DNA of 64,000 nucleotides from an uncultured Microbacteriaceae bacterium. Its GTDB lineage: Bacteria; Actinomycetota; Actinomycetes; Actinomycetales; Microbacteriaceae. Location: contig CAIOLM010000042.1 of the NCBI GenBank assembly GCA_903859205.1, forward strand, positions 62,001-126,000, given 5' to 3'. The position numbers and the translations under genes were made by a program. Positions 54,201 to 64,000 of the stretch are shown piece after piece. The stretch's first letter is position 1. Each line of letters opens with the position of its first letter. The notes under the pieces were generated by a model. It ran no database searches. It saw only the letters and a program-made list of their open reading frames with translations, and was not told where the DNA came from.

Positions 54201-55803
54201 TGACGACCTCTTCGCGGATTGAGTCGAGGGGCGGATTCGTAACTTGGGCGAACTGCTGAACGAAGTAGTCGAAGATGACTCGGGGGCGCTCGCTCAGAAT
54301 GGCGATCGGGGTGTCCGAACCCATCGCGCCCAGGGGCTCAATGCCAGTCTTTGCCATTGGCGCGAGCATCACCCGAAGGTCTTCTTCTGAATATCCAAAA
54401 GTTCGTTGACGGCGAGCCACAGACGCTGGCGTGTGGATGATGTGCTCGCGCTCGGGCAGGCTTTCAAGCTCAATTCGGCTCGACTCAATCCAGTCTTGCC
54501 AGGGCGCACTTGCGGCTAAATCGGCCTTGATTTCGGAGTCATCGATGATTCGCCCTGCGACGGTGTCGACGAGCAGCATTTTGCCAGGCTGAAGGCGACC
54601 CTTGGCTACGACCTTCTCTGGCGCGACATCGTGAACACCGATTTCTGAAGCAACGACGATAAGGCCGTCGTCGGTCACCAAGTATCGTCCGGGGCGAAGG
54701 CCGTTTCTATCGAGTGTCGCACCCACAAGAGAGCCGTCGGTAAATGCGACAGCTGCGGGGCCGTCCCACGCTTCCATGATTGACGAGTGGTACTCGTAGA
54801 AGGCACGACGAGCGGGTTCCATGTCGGCCTGGTTCTCCCAAGCCTCGGGAATCATCATCATGATGGCATGGGGAAGGCTTCGTCCGGCGAGGGTCAATAA
54901 CTCAACAACCTCGTCGAAACTTGCCGAATCACTTGCTCCGGGCGTGCAGATAGGAAGCAGCGGTCTGATATCGCCAAGGACGTCGCTAGCAAGTTGGGAT
55001 TGGCGAGCCTGCATCCAGTTTCGGTTACCTTGAACCGTATTTATCTCTCCGTTATGAGCAATGAACCTAAACGGGTGCGCAAGCGGCCACGAGGGGAAAG
55101 TGTTTGTCGAGTAACGCGAGTGCACCAGGGCGAGCGTAGAAGTAAAACGTTCGTCCGAGAGATCTGGATAGAACGGCTCGAGCTGCAGAGTCGTCAGCAT
55201 TCCCTTGTAAACAATGGTGCGACTCGACAGCGAGGGGAAATAGATTTCTGATTCTTTCTCGGCACGCTTGCGAAGGCGGAAGACGAGTCGGTCAAGTTCG
55301 AGTCCAGCAAGGACTCCCGATGCTGAGGTCACAAAAACCTGCTCAATAGCGGGCATCGCGTCACGCGCGAGATTTCCTAGGTGCTCGGGATCAATGGGGA
55401 CGACGCGCCAACCCAAAACAGTGAGGCCTTCTTCTGAGGCTATGGCGGCAAAGCGAGTCTGAATCCCGGCGCGCTCGTTAGCATCCTGAGGAAGGAAAGC
55501 GTTACCGACAGCGTATGTGCCCGACGCGGGGAGATCGAAAGGTGTGACAGCTGAGAGAAACTCGTGAGGAATCTGCGTCAGAATTCCAGCGCCGTCACCC
55601 GTGCCTGCGTCTGAGCCGACGGCACCTCGGTGCTCGAGGTTGCGAAGTGACCCCAGAGCCACGTCGATGATGTCGTGACCGGCTTTCTGGCGCAACGTAG
55701 TGACCATGGCGAAGCCACAGGAGTCTTTTTCATTTGCTGGATTGAAAAGACCCTGGGCTGCAGGAACAGCGGAGAACCGCTGGTGTGGCAAAGTGACCGT
55801 CAC
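51238..55803 (-). CDS. gltB: Glutamate synthase large subunit
   Basis: The protein of 1521 residues has, in order, a class II glutamine amidotransferase domain, a central domain, an FMN-binding synthase domain ([39 protein letters not shown]), a 3Fe-4S site ([13 protein letters not shown]) and a C-terminal beta-helix with G-rich repeats. The catalytic cysteine is in [13 protein letters not shown], so a propeptide of about 29 residues must be removed. The GTG at 55803 has a near-perfect AGAGGAGG ribosome site; an ATG 12 codons upstream lacks one. Confidence 0.97.
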   Translation of the reverse strand: MTVTLPHQRFSAVPAAQGLFNPANEKDSCGFAMVTTLRQKAGHDIIDVALGSLRNLEHRGAVGSDAGTGDGAGILTQIPHEFLSAVTPFDLPASGTYAVGNAFLPQDANERAGIQTRFAAIASEEGLTVLGWRVVPIDPEHLGNLARDAMPAIEQVFVTSASGVLAGLELDRLVFRLRKRAEKESEIYFPSLSSRTIVYKGMLTTLQLEPFYPDLSDERFTSTLALVHSRYSTNTFPSWPLAHPFRFIAHNGEINTVQGNRNWMQARQSQLASDVLGDIRPLLPICTPGASDSASFDEVVELLTLAGRSLPHAIMMMIPEAWENQADMEPARRAFYEYHSSIMEAWDGPAAVAFTDGSLVGATLDRNGLRPGRYLVTDDGLIVVASEIGVHDVAPEKVVAKGRLQPGKMLLVDTVAGRIIDDSEIKADLAASAPWQDWIESSRIELESLPEREHIIHTPASVARRQRTFGYSEEDLRVMLAPMAKTGIEPLGAMGSDTPIAILSERPRVIFDYFVQQFAQVTNPPLDSIREEVVTSMRRGLGPELNLLEATPDHARQVVVEFPVIDNDELSKIQHLRTRTGEKATVTLKGLYHVDHGESAMEKRLAEMCSEVDDAIANGAEFIVLSDRDSTYEYAPIPSLLMVSAVHHHLIRTENRMRVGLVIEAGDVREVHHVAVLLGYGAGSVNPYLAMESVESMVRSGFITDITPEKAVKNVIKALGKGVLKIMSKMGISTVSSYSGAQTFEAVGLSQDFVDAFFTGTESKLGGIGLDVIAAENTSRHDSAYPDRGGAELVHERLTSGGEFQWRRDGAPHLFNPETVFKLQHATRTRRFDIFREYTNMVDDQATNLMTIRGLFGFAKGVRPPVALDEVESVESIVKRFSTGAMSYGSISPEAHETLAIAMNRLGAKSNTGEGGEDVARLLDPERRSAIKQVASGRFGVTSMYLTHADDIQIKMAQGAKPGEGGQLPNNKVYPWIARTRHATAGVGLISPPPHHDIYSIEDLKQLIFDLKRSNPSARVHVKLVSQSGIGAVAAGVSKALADVILISGHDGGTGASPLNSLKHAGTPWELGLAEAQQTLMLNDMRDRVSVQVDGQLKTGRDVIIAALLGAEEFGFATAPLVVSGCVMMRVCHLDTCPVGVATQNPTLRSRFTGKPEFVINFFEFIAQEVREYLAELGFRTLDEAIGRVEMLDTSRAVSHWKADGLNIQPILDGSAFAADVPRRHARAQNHELELHFDRQLIALAQPALNHSTPVTIDVPIQNTERAVGTMLGHELTKKFGEHGLPEATIDITLRGSAGQSLGAFMPSGIALTLIGDSNDYVGKGLSGGRIVVKPHPASTFLADENVIAGNVVGYGATSGSMFIRGCVGERFLVRNSGATAVVEGCGDHALEYMTGGLAVVLGETGRNLGAGMSGGTAYIYGLTSAKVNADALASGELILSSLGEADREILRDVLNTHTSSTGSTRGAFLLENFEVEAANFVKVLPRDYAAVLQTRQDAVNRGVDPDGDETWNKILEVTRG

Positions 55804-55884
55804 GCACGGCCTCCTCTCATGGTTGCGTAGGGACGGCACTGGCCCAAGAGCGAATGGAGTGTGGCTGCGCCACAGAAGAACAGG

Positions 55885-56874
55885 CTACGGCTTGGTGACT
55901 TTCGAACGACTTGTGGACGTCGAAGTCGACTGCGTAGATGCATCCAACGAGGCGACTTTGCCAACGTGGTAGCGGGCTGGTTCGCCCTGTGAAAATTCTA
56001 CTGCAGAGTCTTTCGGGTCACGTCCATTTCGATAAACGCTGAGCTCGAGTCCGGTGTGTGCTCGACGCGACCACAGAGCGATGACGATGCCCAATGCAAT
56101 TGCCGCGAAAGCTGCCCAAATGTTTGTTCGAATGCCCAAGAAGGTCTCGCTCGGATCGATGCGGATGGACTCGAGCCACGAGCGTCCAATGCCGTACCAA
56201 ATCAAATAGAAGGCAAGGGCTCGGCCCCAGCGAAGGTTGACGCGACGCTCCAGGATCAGAACGAGTGCAATCCCGGCAAGGTTCCAGAGGATTTCATAGA
56301 GGAACGTTGGCTGGAACAGTGTGTCGGCCGGAAGTCCAGCTGGAAATGCTGTGTTCGAGGCTTCAATCTCTAAGCCCCAGGGAAGTGTTGTCGGAAGTCC
56401 GAAGAGTTCGTGATTGAAATAATTACCGAGGCGTCCCGCGGCCTGAGCCAAAAGAAGCCCAGGGATGAGCGCGTCGGCGAAACTCAGAAACTTCACACCA
56501 GTGGTTCGGCTCGCGATGTAAACGCCCAGTGCGCCTCCGAGAAGGGCCCCGAAAATTGCGTTTCCACCCTCCCAAATGTAGAAAATGCGAAGGAAGTCAG
56601 CGCCCGGGTAGAAGTAATCCGCGGGGTGAGTAGCTACGTGGTACAGGCGCGCCACGATGATTCCTAGGGGAACAGCCCACAGGGCGAAGTCGAAGGTGGC
56701 TCCCTTGGGGCCACCCCGAGCGGTAAGGCGCGTGCTCGTAACCCAGATCGCAAGGACGATTCCCACCAGAATGCAAATGGCGTAGGTGTGCACGCGGAAT
56801 GGCCCAATTTCGAATGACTGCCAGGCGATGGGCGGGCTGGGGATGCTCGCAAGGACCGATGTGGTTACCGACAT
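55885..56874 (-). CDS. lgt: Prolipoprotein diacylglyceryl transferase
   Basis: The 329-residue membrane protein has about seven helices and the Lgt signature AAGRLGNYFNHELFGLPT, preceded by GNAIFGALLGGALGVYIA. It adds diacylglycerol to the lipobox cysteine of lipoproteins. The C-terminal 40 residues are a charged, Ser/Thr-rich tail (DASTQSTSTSTSRSK), common in Actinobacteria. It follows trpA and precedes gltB, a conserved order with no pathway link. Confidence 0.95.
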   Translation of the reverse strand: MSVTTSVLASIPSPPIAWQSFEIGPFRVHTYAICILVGIVLAIWVTSTRLTARGGPKGATFDFALWAVPLGIIVARLYHVATHPADYFYPGADFLRIFYIWEGGNAIFGALLGGALGVYIASRTTGVKFLSFADALIPGLLLAQAAGRLGNYFNHELFGLPTTLPWGLEIEASNTAFPAGLPADTLFQPTFLYEILWNLAGIALVLILERRVNLRWGRALAFYLIWYGIGRSWLESIRIDPSETFLGIRTNIWAAFAAIALGIVIALWSRRAHTGLELSVYRNGRDPKDSAVEFSQGEPARYHVGKVASLDASTQSTSTSTSRSKVTKP

Positions 56875-56899
56875 GTTAGGGATTCCTTAGGGCTAAGCG

Positions 56900-57694
56900 T
56901 TACGAACGCTGGAGAGGCTTACCAGAGGCGAGTTCAAGGGCCTTTTGAGCCAGGGCTTCGACTCCTCCGGCGGCAAGCGCCTGAACCAAGGCGCTGCCCA
57001 CGATAGCTCCGTCAGCGTAGGAAAGCACCTCAGAAACCTGAGCGGGTGTCGAAATTCCAAGCCCGACACCGACATGATCGGCTCCGAGGGCCCGAAGCCG
57101 CTCGACAAGTCCTAGGGCAGCTGTGTCAACGTCACTACGAGTGCCCGTGATGCCCATTGTCGAGACCGCGTATACGAATCCTCGACTCACTTCGATAGCT
57201 CTCTGCAGACGATCTTTTGAAGAGGAAGGTGCGGCGAGAAAAACGCGATCCAGATCGTATTCATTGGACGCGTCAAACCAGAGTTTGGCCTCGTCTGGAA
57301 TGAGGTCTGGAGTAATGAGCCCCGCTCCCCCTGCAGCCTTCAATTGCTGCGCAAACTTTTCTACGCCGTAGGCAAGCACGGGATTCCAGTAGGTCATCAC
57401 GAGCGTTGGTGTTTCTACATCCGCAGTGATCTGTTCCAGGGCAGAGAAGGCATCAGAGATTCGAAAGCCGTTCTCGAGTGCGACCGTGGTCGCCCGCTGG
57501 ATGACGAGCCCGTCCATAACCGGATCAGAGTACGGAAGTCCGAGCTCGAGAACATCGCATCCGTTACGAGCAATCGTGATCGCGGCCTCTACGCTCGCGT
57601 CCACCGTAGGGAAACCGAGCGGGAGGTAGCCGATAAGGGCACCTCCAGTTTTTACCTTGGCGGTGTCAATTCCGGTCTCAACGAGCGACGTCAC
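56900..57694 (-). CDS. trpA: Tryptophan synthase alpha chain
   Basis: The 264-residue TIM barrel has [19 protein letters not shown], the signature [15 protein letters not shown] with the catalytic glutamate region, and [15 protein letters not shown]. It splits indole-glycerol phosphate and passes indole to TrpB. Its start overlaps the trpB stop by 4 bases. Confidence 0.96.
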   Translation of the reverse strand: MTSLVETGIDTAKVKTGGALIGYLPLGFPTVDASVEAAITIARNGCDVLELGLPYSDPVMDGLVIQRATTVALENGFRISDAFSALEQITADVETPTLVMTYWNPVLAYGVEKFAQQLKAAGGAGLITPDLIPDEAKLWFDASNEYDLDRVFLAAPSSSKDRLQRAIEVSRGFVYAVSTMGITGTRSDVDTAALGLVERLRALGADHVGVGLGISTPAQVSEVLSYADGAIVGSALVQALAAGGVEALAQKALELASGKPLQRS

Positions 57695-58896
57695 TTGACT
57701 GCTCCGTCCAGAATTCCGAAATACTCAGCGGCAGTCTGCATGTCTTTGTCGCCACGGCCGCTCAGGTTCACGAGAATGATTGCCTCAGGACCGAGCTCCT
57801 TGCCAAGTTCGAGCGCGCCGGCGAGTCCATGAGCGGTCTCAATCGCAGGGATAATTCCCTCGGTTCGGCTCAACAGGCGAAGAGCATCCATGGCTTCAAC
57901 GTCAGTGACAGGACGATATGTGGCACGACCGAGGTCTTTTAGCCAACTGTGTTCTGGTCCGACGCCTGGATAGTCGAGCCCCGCCGAAATGGAGTGGGAT
58001 TCCATGGTCTGCCCATCGCTGTCTTGGAGCATGTAGCTCCGAGCGCCATGCAAAACTCCTGGGCGCCCCAGTGTCAATGTTGCGGCGTGTTCAGGCGTAT
58101 CTATTCCACGCCCAGCGGCTTCGAAGCCGTAGAGGGCGACTGATGGGTCATCGAGAAACGCGTGAAAGATTCCGATAGCGTTCGACCCGCCACCGACGCA
58201 CGCAGCTACAGCATCCGGAAGCCGGCCTGTCAGTTCGAGTACCTGCGCCCGCGCCTCTTCGCCAATGATTTTGTGAAAGTCACGAACCATCACGGGGAAG
58301 GGATGCGGCCCAGCGACCGTGCCAAGTAAGTAGTGCGTCGTGTCGACGTTGGTAACCCAATCGCGCAGCGCCTCGTTGATTGCGTCCTTCAGCGTTCGCG
58401 AGCCGTTCGTTACAGGGATAACCTCGGCTCCGAGAAGACGCATTCGAGCCACATTGAGCGCCTGGCGCTCCGTATCAACCTCGCCCATGTAGACGACGCA
58501 CTCCAGGCCGAACAGGGCAGCTGCTGTCGCGGTTGCGACACCGTGCTGGCCCGCGCCCGTTTCTGCAATGACGCGTTTTTTGCCCAGTCGTTTAGCAAGA
58601 AGAGCCTGTCCCAGAACGTTGTTGATTTTGTGGCTGCCTGTGTGATTGAGATCTTCGCGCTTCAAAATGATGCGGGCGCCGCCTGCGTGCTGTGCGAAGC
58701 GCGGCACGTCGGTGATGATGGATGGTCTGCCGGTGTACGTCTTATGCAGGTGAGTGAGTTCCGCTGCAAAAGAAGGGTCAAGTTTGGTGGTCTCGTACGC
58801 AGCTGCCAGCTCATCGAGGGCCGCGATTAAGGATTCGGGAACAAAGCGTCCGCCAAATTCGCCAAAATAGGGGCCAAGTTCATCGCGCAGAGCCAT
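57691..58896 (-). CDS. trpB: Tryptophan synthase beta chain
   Basis: The 401-residue pyridoxal-phosphate enzyme has [20 protein letters not shown], the PLP lysine in [38 protein letters not shown], and the phosphate loop [15 protein letters not shown]. It condenses indole and serine to tryptophan. It is the TrpB1 type that works with TrpA. Its start shares one base with the trpC stop. Confidence 0.97.
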   Translation of the reverse strand: MALRDELGPYFGEFGGRFVPESLIAALDELAAAYETTKLDPSFAAELTHLHKTYTGRPSIITDVPRFAQHAGGARIILKREDLNHTGSHKINNVLGQALLAKRLGKKRVIAETGAGQHGVATATAAALFGLECVVYMGEVDTERQALNVARMRLLGAEVIPVTNGSRTLKDAINEALRDWVTNVDTTHYLLGTVAGPHPFPVMVRDFHKIIGEEARAQVLELTGRLPDAVAACVGGGSNAIGIFHAFLDDPSVALYGFEAAGRGIDTPEHAATLTLGRPGVLHGARSYMLQDSDGQTMESHSISAGLDYPGVGPEHSWLKDLGRATYRPVTDVEAMDALRLLSRTEGIIPAIETAHGLAGALELGKELGPEAIILVNLSGRGDKDMQTAAEYFGILDGAVK

Positions 58897-59669
58897 TAGA
58901 TCTCCAAAAAGGAAGTGAGGGTAACAACGGGATCGCTCGTGACGAGGGCCTCGCCCACAAGCACAGCGTCGGCCCCTGCACGACGATAGTGATCAACGTC
59001 AGACGCGGAGCGAACGGCCGACTCGGCAATGCGGACAGTCCCTGCCGGGATTTCTGCAGCGAGTTGTCCGAAGAGTTCACGGTCAAGTTCAAATGTGTTT
59101 AGGTCGCGCGCGTTGACGCCAATGAGTTCTGCACCCAGGTCGACCGCGCGACGAACTTCATCGGCTGAGTGGGCTTCGACGAGAGCAGTCATGCCGAGCG
59201 ATGAAATTAGCCCAAAAAGGTGGCGAAGCAGTGCGTCGTCCAGCGCTGCCACAATCAGCAGCACGAGGTCAGCTCCCGCGGCTCGAGCTTCGAAGACCTG
59301 GTAGTCAGTCGAGATGAAATCTTTTCGAAGAACGGGAATCGAAACGGCGGCGCGAACGGCGCGCAGGTCTTCGAGAGAGCCTTTGAAGCGACGCTGCTCA
59401 GTTAGTACTGAAATAACGGATGCTCCTGCGCTCTCGTAGAGAGCAGCTAGGGCTGCAGGGTCAGCAATTTCTGCCATATCTCCACGAGAAGGGCTCGCGC
59501 GCTTCACTTCGGCGATCACCTTGACGCTGTCGCCGGGCGCAAGGAAGTCGAGCGCGCGCAGCGAAACGGGAGCCGCGAGAGCCAACTCTCGAACGGCTTC
59601 TAGGGGGAGGGCCTGCTCACGAGTAAGAGCATCTTCGCGAGCTCCATCCGTGAGCTCAGTCAAAAGCAC
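58896..59669 (-). CDS. trpC: Indole-3-glycerol phosphate synthase
   Basis: The 257-residue barrel has the catalytic [40 protein letters not shown] and [14 protein letters not shown]. It closes the indole ring from CdRP. It starts with GTG one base after the small membrane-protein gene. trpD and a trpF gene are not present here; many Actinobacteria use the dual HisA/TrpF enzyme PriA instead. Confidence 0.96.
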   Translation of the reverse strand: MLLTELTDGAREDALTREQALPLEAVRELALAAPVSLRALDFLAPGDSVKVIAEVKRASPSRGDMAEIADPAALAALYESAGASVISVLTEQRRFKGSLEDLRAVRAAVSIPVLRKDFISTDYQVFEARAAGADLVLLIVAALDDALLRHLFGLISSLGMTALVEAHSADEVRRAVDLGAELIGVNARDLNTFELDRELFGQLAAEIPAGTVRIAESAVRSASDVDHYRRAGADAVLVGEALVTSDPVVTLTSFLEI

Positions 59670-59670
59670 T

Positions 59671-59904
59671 TTAGTGGTGCGCCTTCGGTGTGTACTTGGG
59701 GCCGTTTACTCCCCAGCCGGCCTTGGCCATGATGTAGCCGACAACGGGTCCGAGAACGAGGACGACAACACTCGCCCACACGAGCACGGGCATGTCGAGA
59801 GCAAAGAAAAGGGTGCCCGTCGTGATTGCGACGAGCATGATGACAACTGCGGTCCATGCTGCAGGCGAGTGTCCTTCACCGGGATCGCTGGCGTTGTTGC
59901 TCAT
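59671..59904 (-). CDS. Small membrane protein of the HGxxPAAW type
   Basis: The 77-residue protein has an N-terminal EGHSPAAWTAVVIM and two membrane helices (about 17-35 and 40-60), then a short basic tail KYTPKAHH. It resembles the actinobacterial HGxxPAAW family that sits between the trp-associated membrane protein and trpC. Here the first position of the motif is Glu instead of His. Function is unknown. An AAGGAG ribosome site precedes the ATG at 59904. Confidence 0.8.
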   Translation of the reverse strand: MSNNASDPGEGHSPAAWTAVVIMLVAITTGTLFFALDMPVLVWASVVVLVLGPVVGYIMAKAGWGVNGPKYTPKAHH

Positions 59905-59935
59905 GTTTCTCCTTGTTTTGAGGTCTCTAAATATC

Positions 59936-60532
59936 TTATGCGGTTGGGTCGGTGCCTCGAGTGAGGTCGTCCCAGGCATCGAGCGTCGACTGTTGTTTCT
60001 CTTGGTCTCTCGGGAGCGAGGACGATGGAGCATCATATCGGGAGCGAGACCAGTTCCAGCGGTGAGCGCTTGCGAACAGAACGACCGACGCCCCCAGAAC
60101 AAGCGCTCCCCCCAGCATGGTTACCCACAGACCAAATCCAAGGGACTGCTCCCCCACGAGTTCATGAAGAGCGCCGGCGTCGGATATCCCACTGAGTTTC
60201 GACAATTGGGCGATTTCGAAGTTAATCGGGTCTACGGCAAAAAGCGACACCAAAGTCATGAGTCCAAGCCCAACCGCGGCATTTATGCCTCCGATGACGT
60301 AGGTCAGCGAACGTCGCGAGGTAAGTAGAACAAGACCAGTAGCCAGGGAGACGAGCGCTAGGCCAGCCGGCAAAACTGTCGAGGCTTGACCGCTGGCGAC
60401 GAGTTCTTTGACCCTCACGTCGGTGGCGACTATGTGCAGCGTTACCCAGATTTGAGACCATCCGGCAAAGGTGAGAACAGCTCCAAGCACAAGCGTCAGG
60501 ACGACGTTGCGCTTTGTGGACAGCTTGCCCAT
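59936..60532 (-). CDS. Trp biosynthesis-associated membrane protein
   Basis: The 198-residue protein has four membrane helices (about 12-30, 55-75, 80-98 and 135-158) and a charged C-terminal tail of 40 residues. It matches the TIGR02234-type family encoded next to trpE in Actinobacteria. Its role is unknown; a link with tryptophan synthesis or uptake is only suggested by context. Its start shares a base with the trpE stop. Confidence 0.85.
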   Translation of the reverse strand: MGKLSTKRNVVLTLVLGAVLTFAGWSQIWVTLHIVATDVRVKELVASGQASTVLPAGLALVSLATGLVLLTSRRSLTYVIGGINAAVGLGLMTLVSLFAVDPINFEIAQLSKLSGISDAGALHELVGEQSLGFGLWVTMLGGALVLGASVVLFASAHRWNWSRSRYDAPSSSLPRDQEKQQSTLDAWDDLTRGTDPTA

Positions 60533-62052
60533 CAGTTAGTGATTCGAGACAGTGCGTTCGCGATTGCAATTGCACGCAAGGGAGCTGCTGATTTACTGAC
60601 CGTCTCCTGGTACTCAGTTTCTGGGTCGCTATCGGCAACCAGGCCAGCCCCAGCTTGAACGCTTGCGGTTGTGCCCGTGAGAACGGCCGTTCGAATTGCG
60701 ATGGCTAAGTCGGCGTCACCAGAGAAAGCAAAGTATCCAACGACTCCCCCGTAGACCCCACGTGCGCTTGGCTCAAGCTCGTCGATAATCTCGAGTGCCC
60801 GTGGTTTCGGTGCCCCTGAAAGAGTTCCGGCTGGAAAAGTGGCTCGAAAGACGTCAACGGCATCGTGGTCAGGAGCGAGGTCTCCTTCGACGCTCGACAC
60901 GATGTGCATGATGTGACTGAATCGCTCTATTTTCATGAACTCTGCGACTTCAACGGATCCGGCCTTGCAGACTCGCAAAAGGTCATTGCGAGCCAAGTCG
61001 ACAAGCATCAAGTGCTCGGCGCGTTCCTTGGCGTCGTTCAGAAGGTCTTGTCCCAATTCGACATCTTGCTCGGGTGTTTCACCCCGAGGTCGCGAACCGG
61101 CAATGGGCTTCGTGTACACGCGCGAGTTCTGAACCTTTACGAGGGCTTCGGGTGACGAACCCACGACATGCAGAAGCTCTCCGTCGTGTCCTCTCTGGCA
61201 GAGCAAATACATGTATGGACTCGGATTTAATGACCGGAGGACACGGTAAACATCGACGGGATCGGCGTGGTTTTCAACATCAAAGCGCTGTGAAATGACG
61301 ACCTGAAAGACGTCGCCGGCAACGATGTATTCCTTGCTTCGAACGACTGCGTCGAGAAAGTCGTTCTTTGCCATCCGAAGTTGTGGTGTGCCTGTGACCT
61401 TGAGGTCAATGGATGCCAAGCCCGTTTCCCCAGGGTGAGCAAGCCGTTCCTGCATTGAATCAAGTCGCGCCTGGGCCGCTTCCCAAGATGGGTCGCCAGG
61501 GAGCACGTTCGTTACTAAAAGGACTGTCCCCCATTTGTGGTCGAGCACGATGAGGTCACGAGCGAACGAAAGTGCTATCTCTGGAACCACAACATCTTCA
61601 ACGGGTGCGTGTGGAAGCCGCTCTAACTGCCGAACGGTGTCCCAGCCGAGATAACCGACGAGTCCAGATGCCAATGCGGGGAGCCCATTTACAGGCTTGG
61701 ATTTCCATCGCGAGTAAAGCGCTCTCAGAGCATCAAGGCTTTTCGACGGGATGGGACCGCCAAACGCATCGTCTGCACTGAGTCCAGTAGATGACCAGAA
61801 CGATGAACCATCACGCTCAGAAAGCACGCCATACGACTCGAGCCCCACAAAACTGAATCGAGACCAAATACCACCCTGTTCAGCGGACTCGAGTAGGAAG
61901 CTACCGGGCGTGCCGGCAGCCATCTTTCGGTAGATCGCAACCGGGGTCTCGCCGTCAGCGAAGACCTGCCGAATGACGGGAATGACTCCAAATCCTGCAC
62001 GATGCGCGGCGTCAAATTGCTCACGAGTCGTCGTCGTCGCTGAAGACGTCAT
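60532..62052 (-). CDS. trpE: Anthranilate synthase component I
   Basis: The 506-residue chorismate-binding protein has the N-terminal Trp feedback motif [18 protein letters not shown] and the C-terminal synthase core: [20 protein letters not shown]-type block, [23 protein letters not shown]-like region with SSPE, and [21 protein letters not shown]. It converts chorismate to anthranilate. It overlaps hisI by 4 bases, so no trp leader peptide or attenuator separates it from the his genes. The glutaminase subunit (trpG) is not in the window. Confidence 0.96.
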   Translation of the reverse strand: MTSSATTTTREQFDAAHRAGFGVIPVIRQVFADGETPVAIYRKMAAGTPGSFLLESAEQGGIWSRFSFVGLESYGVLSERDGSSFWSSTGLSADDAFGGPIPSKSLDALRALYSRWKSKPVNGLPALASGLVGYLGWDTVRQLERLPHAPVEDVVVPEIALSFARDLIVLDHKWGTVLLVTNVLPGDPSWEAAQARLDSMQERLAHPGETGLASIDLKVTGTPQLRMAKNDFLDAVVRSKEYIVAGDVFQVVISQRFDVENHADPVDVYRVLRSLNPSPYMYLLCQRGHDGELLHVVGSSPEALVKVQNSRVYTKPIAGSRPRGETPEQDVELGQDLLNDAKERAEHLMLVDLARNDLLRVCKAGSVEVAEFMKIERFSHIMHIVSSVEGDLAPDHDAVDVFRATFPAGTLSGAPKPRALEIIDELEPSARGVYGGVVGYFAFSGDADLAIAIRTAVLTGTTASVQAGAGLVADSDPETEYQETVSKSAAPLRAIAIANALSRITN

Positions 62053-62411
62053 GAAGCTTCCTCTGCGGTCAGACTGGTTTGCGCGTCGATTCGCGCGGTG
62101 TCAAAGCAGGAGGTGGTGCCGTTATGACAAGCAGCCCCCACCTGTTCCACTTTCACCAGAATCGCATCGGAGTCGCAGTCAACTTCAACCGAGCGAACAA
62201 GTTGAATATGTCCACTCGTATCGCCTTTTCGCCACAGTTCTCGACGCGAACGCGACCAAAAAACGACGCGACCTGTTTCGACCGTGAGGCCGAGCGACTC
62301 GGCGTTCATGTAGCCCAGCATCAAGACACGCGATGAGGACACGTCTTGGATTATCGCGGGCACGAGACCGTCACCGTTGTAGGAAATCGACGTGAGAGAG
62401 ATGTTCGACAT
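62049..62411 (-). CDS. hisI: Phosphoribosyl-AMP cyclohydrolase
   Basis: The 120-residue protein has [37 protein letters not shown], the aspartates of [13 protein letters not shown], and the zinc cysteines CHNGTTSCF. It opens the purine ring in the third step of histidine synthesis. It lacks the HisE half, so hisE is a separate gene elsewhere. It starts 2 bases after hisF. Confidence 0.96.
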   Translation of the reverse strand: MSNISLTSISYNGDGLVPAIIQDVSSSRVLMLGYMNAESLGLTVETGRVVFWSRSRRELWRKGDTSGHIQLVRSVEVDCDSDAILVKVEQVGAACHNGTTSCFDTARIDAQTSLTAEEAS

Positions 62412-62413
62412 GA

Positions 62414-63175
62414 TTACCTAACAGCGTAACCGTCTTGACGAATGGCCGACTTGACCTCGGCAATGGAAACCTCACCGGAGTGAAAAATGCTGGCTGCTAA
62501 TACGGCATCAGCTCCCGCACGGATCGCCGGAGAAAAATCGCCTGATTTTCCGGCACCGCCGGAGGCGATGAGCGGAACACGGCTGATTGTTCTTACTTCT
62601 TCGATGAGCTGGAGGTCGAAACCGAGCTTGGTTCCATCTGCGTCAATTGAGTTCACGAGTAACTCCCCCACTCCTCGCTCAATGACCTCGGTTGTCCATG
62701 CAAGTGCGTCGAGATCCGTCGTTGTGCGGCCACCGTGGGTTGTCACTACGAATCCAGAAGGCGTGTGGTCTGCGCGCTTGATGTCAAGACTCATCACCAA
62801 AATCTGGGAACCGAACTTGTTGGAAATTTCATCAAGCAAAGCTGGTCGAGCGATTGCGGCGCTATTCACGCTGACTTTATCCGCGCCAACAGACAGAAGC
62901 ATCGAGACATCGTCGAGCGTTCGTACGCCCCCGCCAACCGTGAGCGGTATAAAAACTTTCTCAGCGGTTTCGCGAACAACGTCGAACATTGTGGAGCGAC
63001 CATCAACCGTTGCAGAAACATCAAGGAATGTGATCTCGTCGGCGCCCTCAAGGTAGTACTTCTCAGCGAGCGACACCGGATCGCCTGCATCTCGAAGGTT
63101 TTCAAAATTCACTCCCTTGACAACGCGACCCGCTGAGACGTCTAGACAGGGAATGACTCGATAGGAGACAGACAT
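62414..63175 (-). CDS. hisF: Imidazole glycerol phosphate synthase cyclase subunit
   Basis: The 253-residue barrel has [17 protein letters not shown] with the first catalytic aspartate, [28 protein letters not shown] with the second aspartate, and [12 protein letters not shown]. With HisH it forms the imidazole ring and releases AICAR. It lies 5 bases after hisG. Confidence 0.97.
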   Translation of the reverse strand: MSVSYRVIPCLDVSAGRVVKGVNFENLRDAGDPVSLAEKYYLEGADEITFLDVSATVDGRSTMFDVVRETAEKVFIPLTVGGGVRTLDDVSMLLSVGADKVSVNSAAIARPALLDEISNKFGSQILVMSLDIKRADHTPSGFVVTTHGGRTTTDLDALAWTTEVIERGVGELLVNSIDADGTKLGFDLQLIEEVRTISRVPLIASGGAGKSGDFSPAIRAGADAVLAASIFHSGEVSIAEVKSAIRQDGYAVR

Positions 63176-63180
63176 GACGA

Positions 63181-64000
63181 TTACAGGCGTGCTGCGTGAA
63201 TTGAGCTGACCAAGATGGCGCGCGCGCCGAGGTCGTGAAGGGCATCCATGACCTGATTGGTTTCATTTCGGGGAACCATGACGCGCACCGCAACCCACTC
63301 CGGGTCGTGGAGTGGTGAAACGGTCGGTGACTCGATTCCGGGAGCAATTGCGCAGGCGGCCTCGAGGAGAGCCTGGGGAACGTCGTAGTCCATCAGCACG
63401 TACTGACGAGCGACGAGAACTCCCTGTAAGCGCCGAAGGAGAGTTGACGCGGCGTCTCGCTTATCGTCCCGGCTAATCAGCACCGCCGTCGACTCAAGAA
63501 GGACCGGGCCGAAGATTTCTAGTCCTGCTTGGCGCAGTGTGCCTCCGGTAGAGACGACGTCAGCGACGGCATCGGCTACTCCAAGCCGAACGGCAGACTC
63601 GACGGCGCCGTCAAGGCGAACAACGTCGACATCAGCAACACCTTGAGCGTTGAGAAAGTCTGCAACGAGGTTTGGATAACTCGTTGCAACCCGCGCGCCA
63701 CGAAGTTCGCTCAGATTCGAAAAGCGACCAGCGGGCCCAGCGAAACGGAAAGTCGAGTCACCAAATCCCAGTTCTGCGATCTCGTGAGCGCTCGAGCCGG
63801 AGTCGAGAAGCAGGTCGCGGCCGGTAATACCAACATCGAGTGCACCAGAGCCTACGTAGGTAGCGATGTCGCGCGGCCGGAGGTAAAAAAACTCAACCTC
63901 GTTCCGGGCGTCGACAAAGTGCAAATCGCGAGGGTCGCGGCGCGAGCCATAGCCGGCCTCGACGAGCATTGCGGCCGCTGTGTCGGAGAGTGAGCCCTTG
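63181..64000 (-). CDS. hisG: ATP phosphoribosyltransferase, 5' end outside the window
   Basis: About 272 residues are visible. The frame stays open to the window edge, where [18 protein letters not shown] matches the N-terminal region of HisG, so only a few residues are missing; the ATG at 63969 is internal. The signature [14 protein letters not shown] and the C-terminal regulatory part ([19 protein letters not shown]) are present, making this the long, histidine-regulated form that does not need HisZ. It begins histidine synthesis and heads the visible his-trp train. Confidence 0.95.
   Translation of the reverse strand, partial: KGSLSDTAAAMLVEAGYGSRRDPRDLHFVDARNEVEFFYLRPRDIATYVGSGALDVGITGRDLLLDSGSSAHEIAELGFGDSTFRFAGPAGRFSNLSELRGARVATSYPNLVADFLNAQGVADVDVVRLDGAVESAVRLGVADAVADVVSTGGTLRQAGLEIFGPVLLESTAVLISRDDKRDAASTLLRRLQGVLVARQYVLMDYDVPQALLEAACAIAPGIESPTVSPLHDPEWVAVRVMVPRNETNQVMDALHDLGARAILVSSIHAARL

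Noticed and set aside
55860-55874. TGTGGC-TGC-GCCACA hairpin between lgt and gltB as a terminator or attenuator
   Set aside because: It has only 6 bp and no T run follows on the minus strand, and the region also holds the gltB ribosome site. A weak leader structure remains possible.

Overview
The window is a block of core housekeeping genes from a high-G+C Gram-positive bacterium (Actinomycetota). The markers are RbpA, WhiA, an OpcA-containing pentose phosphate operon, the GlgA/GlgC divergent pair, a polA-thioesterase-ANTAR regulator-tRNA-Leu-pyk block, and a his-trp-lgt-gltBD-pyk run. Very tight packing, many 1-4 bp gene overlaps, only moderately high G+C and the absence of accessory genes suggest a streamlined, aerobic member of the Microbacteriaceae or a close relative. 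This placement is inference from gene content; no 16S gene is present.

Layout. 1-6.9 kb: end of a P-type ATPase, a HEAT-like protein, a SpoU rRNA methyltransferase, a sirtuin, a glycosyltransferase/hydrolase pair, an exonuclease, L31 type B and an ABC ATPase. 6.9-14.3 kb: glycogen genes glgA and glgC in divergence, serB, fabG, DUF3099, SURF1, an ABC-F ATPase and bioY. 14.3-20.4 kb: the suf Fe-S assembly operon (sufB, sufD, Rieske protein, sufC, sufT) and the heme A genes ctaA and ctaB. 20.5-28.6 kb: the oxidative and non-oxidative pentose phosphate operon tkt-tal-pgi-zwf-opcA-pgl. 28.7-32.4 kb: rbpA, secG, tpiA, pgk and gap, read right to left. 32.5-47 kb: sodA, whiA, rapZ, uvrC, uvrA, uvrB, coaE, rpsA and polA. 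47-49.7 kb: thioesterase, ANTAR response regulator, tRNA-Leu(CAA) and pyk. 49.8-64 kb: a long leftward gene train hisG-hisF-hisI-trpE-(membrane protein)-(small membrane protein)-trpC-trpB-trpA-lgt-gltB-gltD.

Together the genes cover lower glycolysis, the pentose phosphate shunt (except gnd), glycogen precursor supply, Trp/His/Glu synthesis, heme A and Fe-S assembly for aerobic respiration, and the full UvrABC repair set. No insertion sequence, prophage, CRISPR array, toxin-antitoxin or restriction system was seen, and no stretch above 300 bases lacks a gene. I did not find a new multi-gene system. The most interesting signals are regulatory: at least a dozen genes carry a TANNNT -10 box ending 6-8 bases before the start codon (leaderless mRNAs). 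Two divergent pairs have back-to-back -10 boxes, and in two repair genes the -10 box begins with the stop codon of the preceding gene. Several perfect palindromes lie in operon leaders (rpmE2, sufB/ctaA, tkt, gap).
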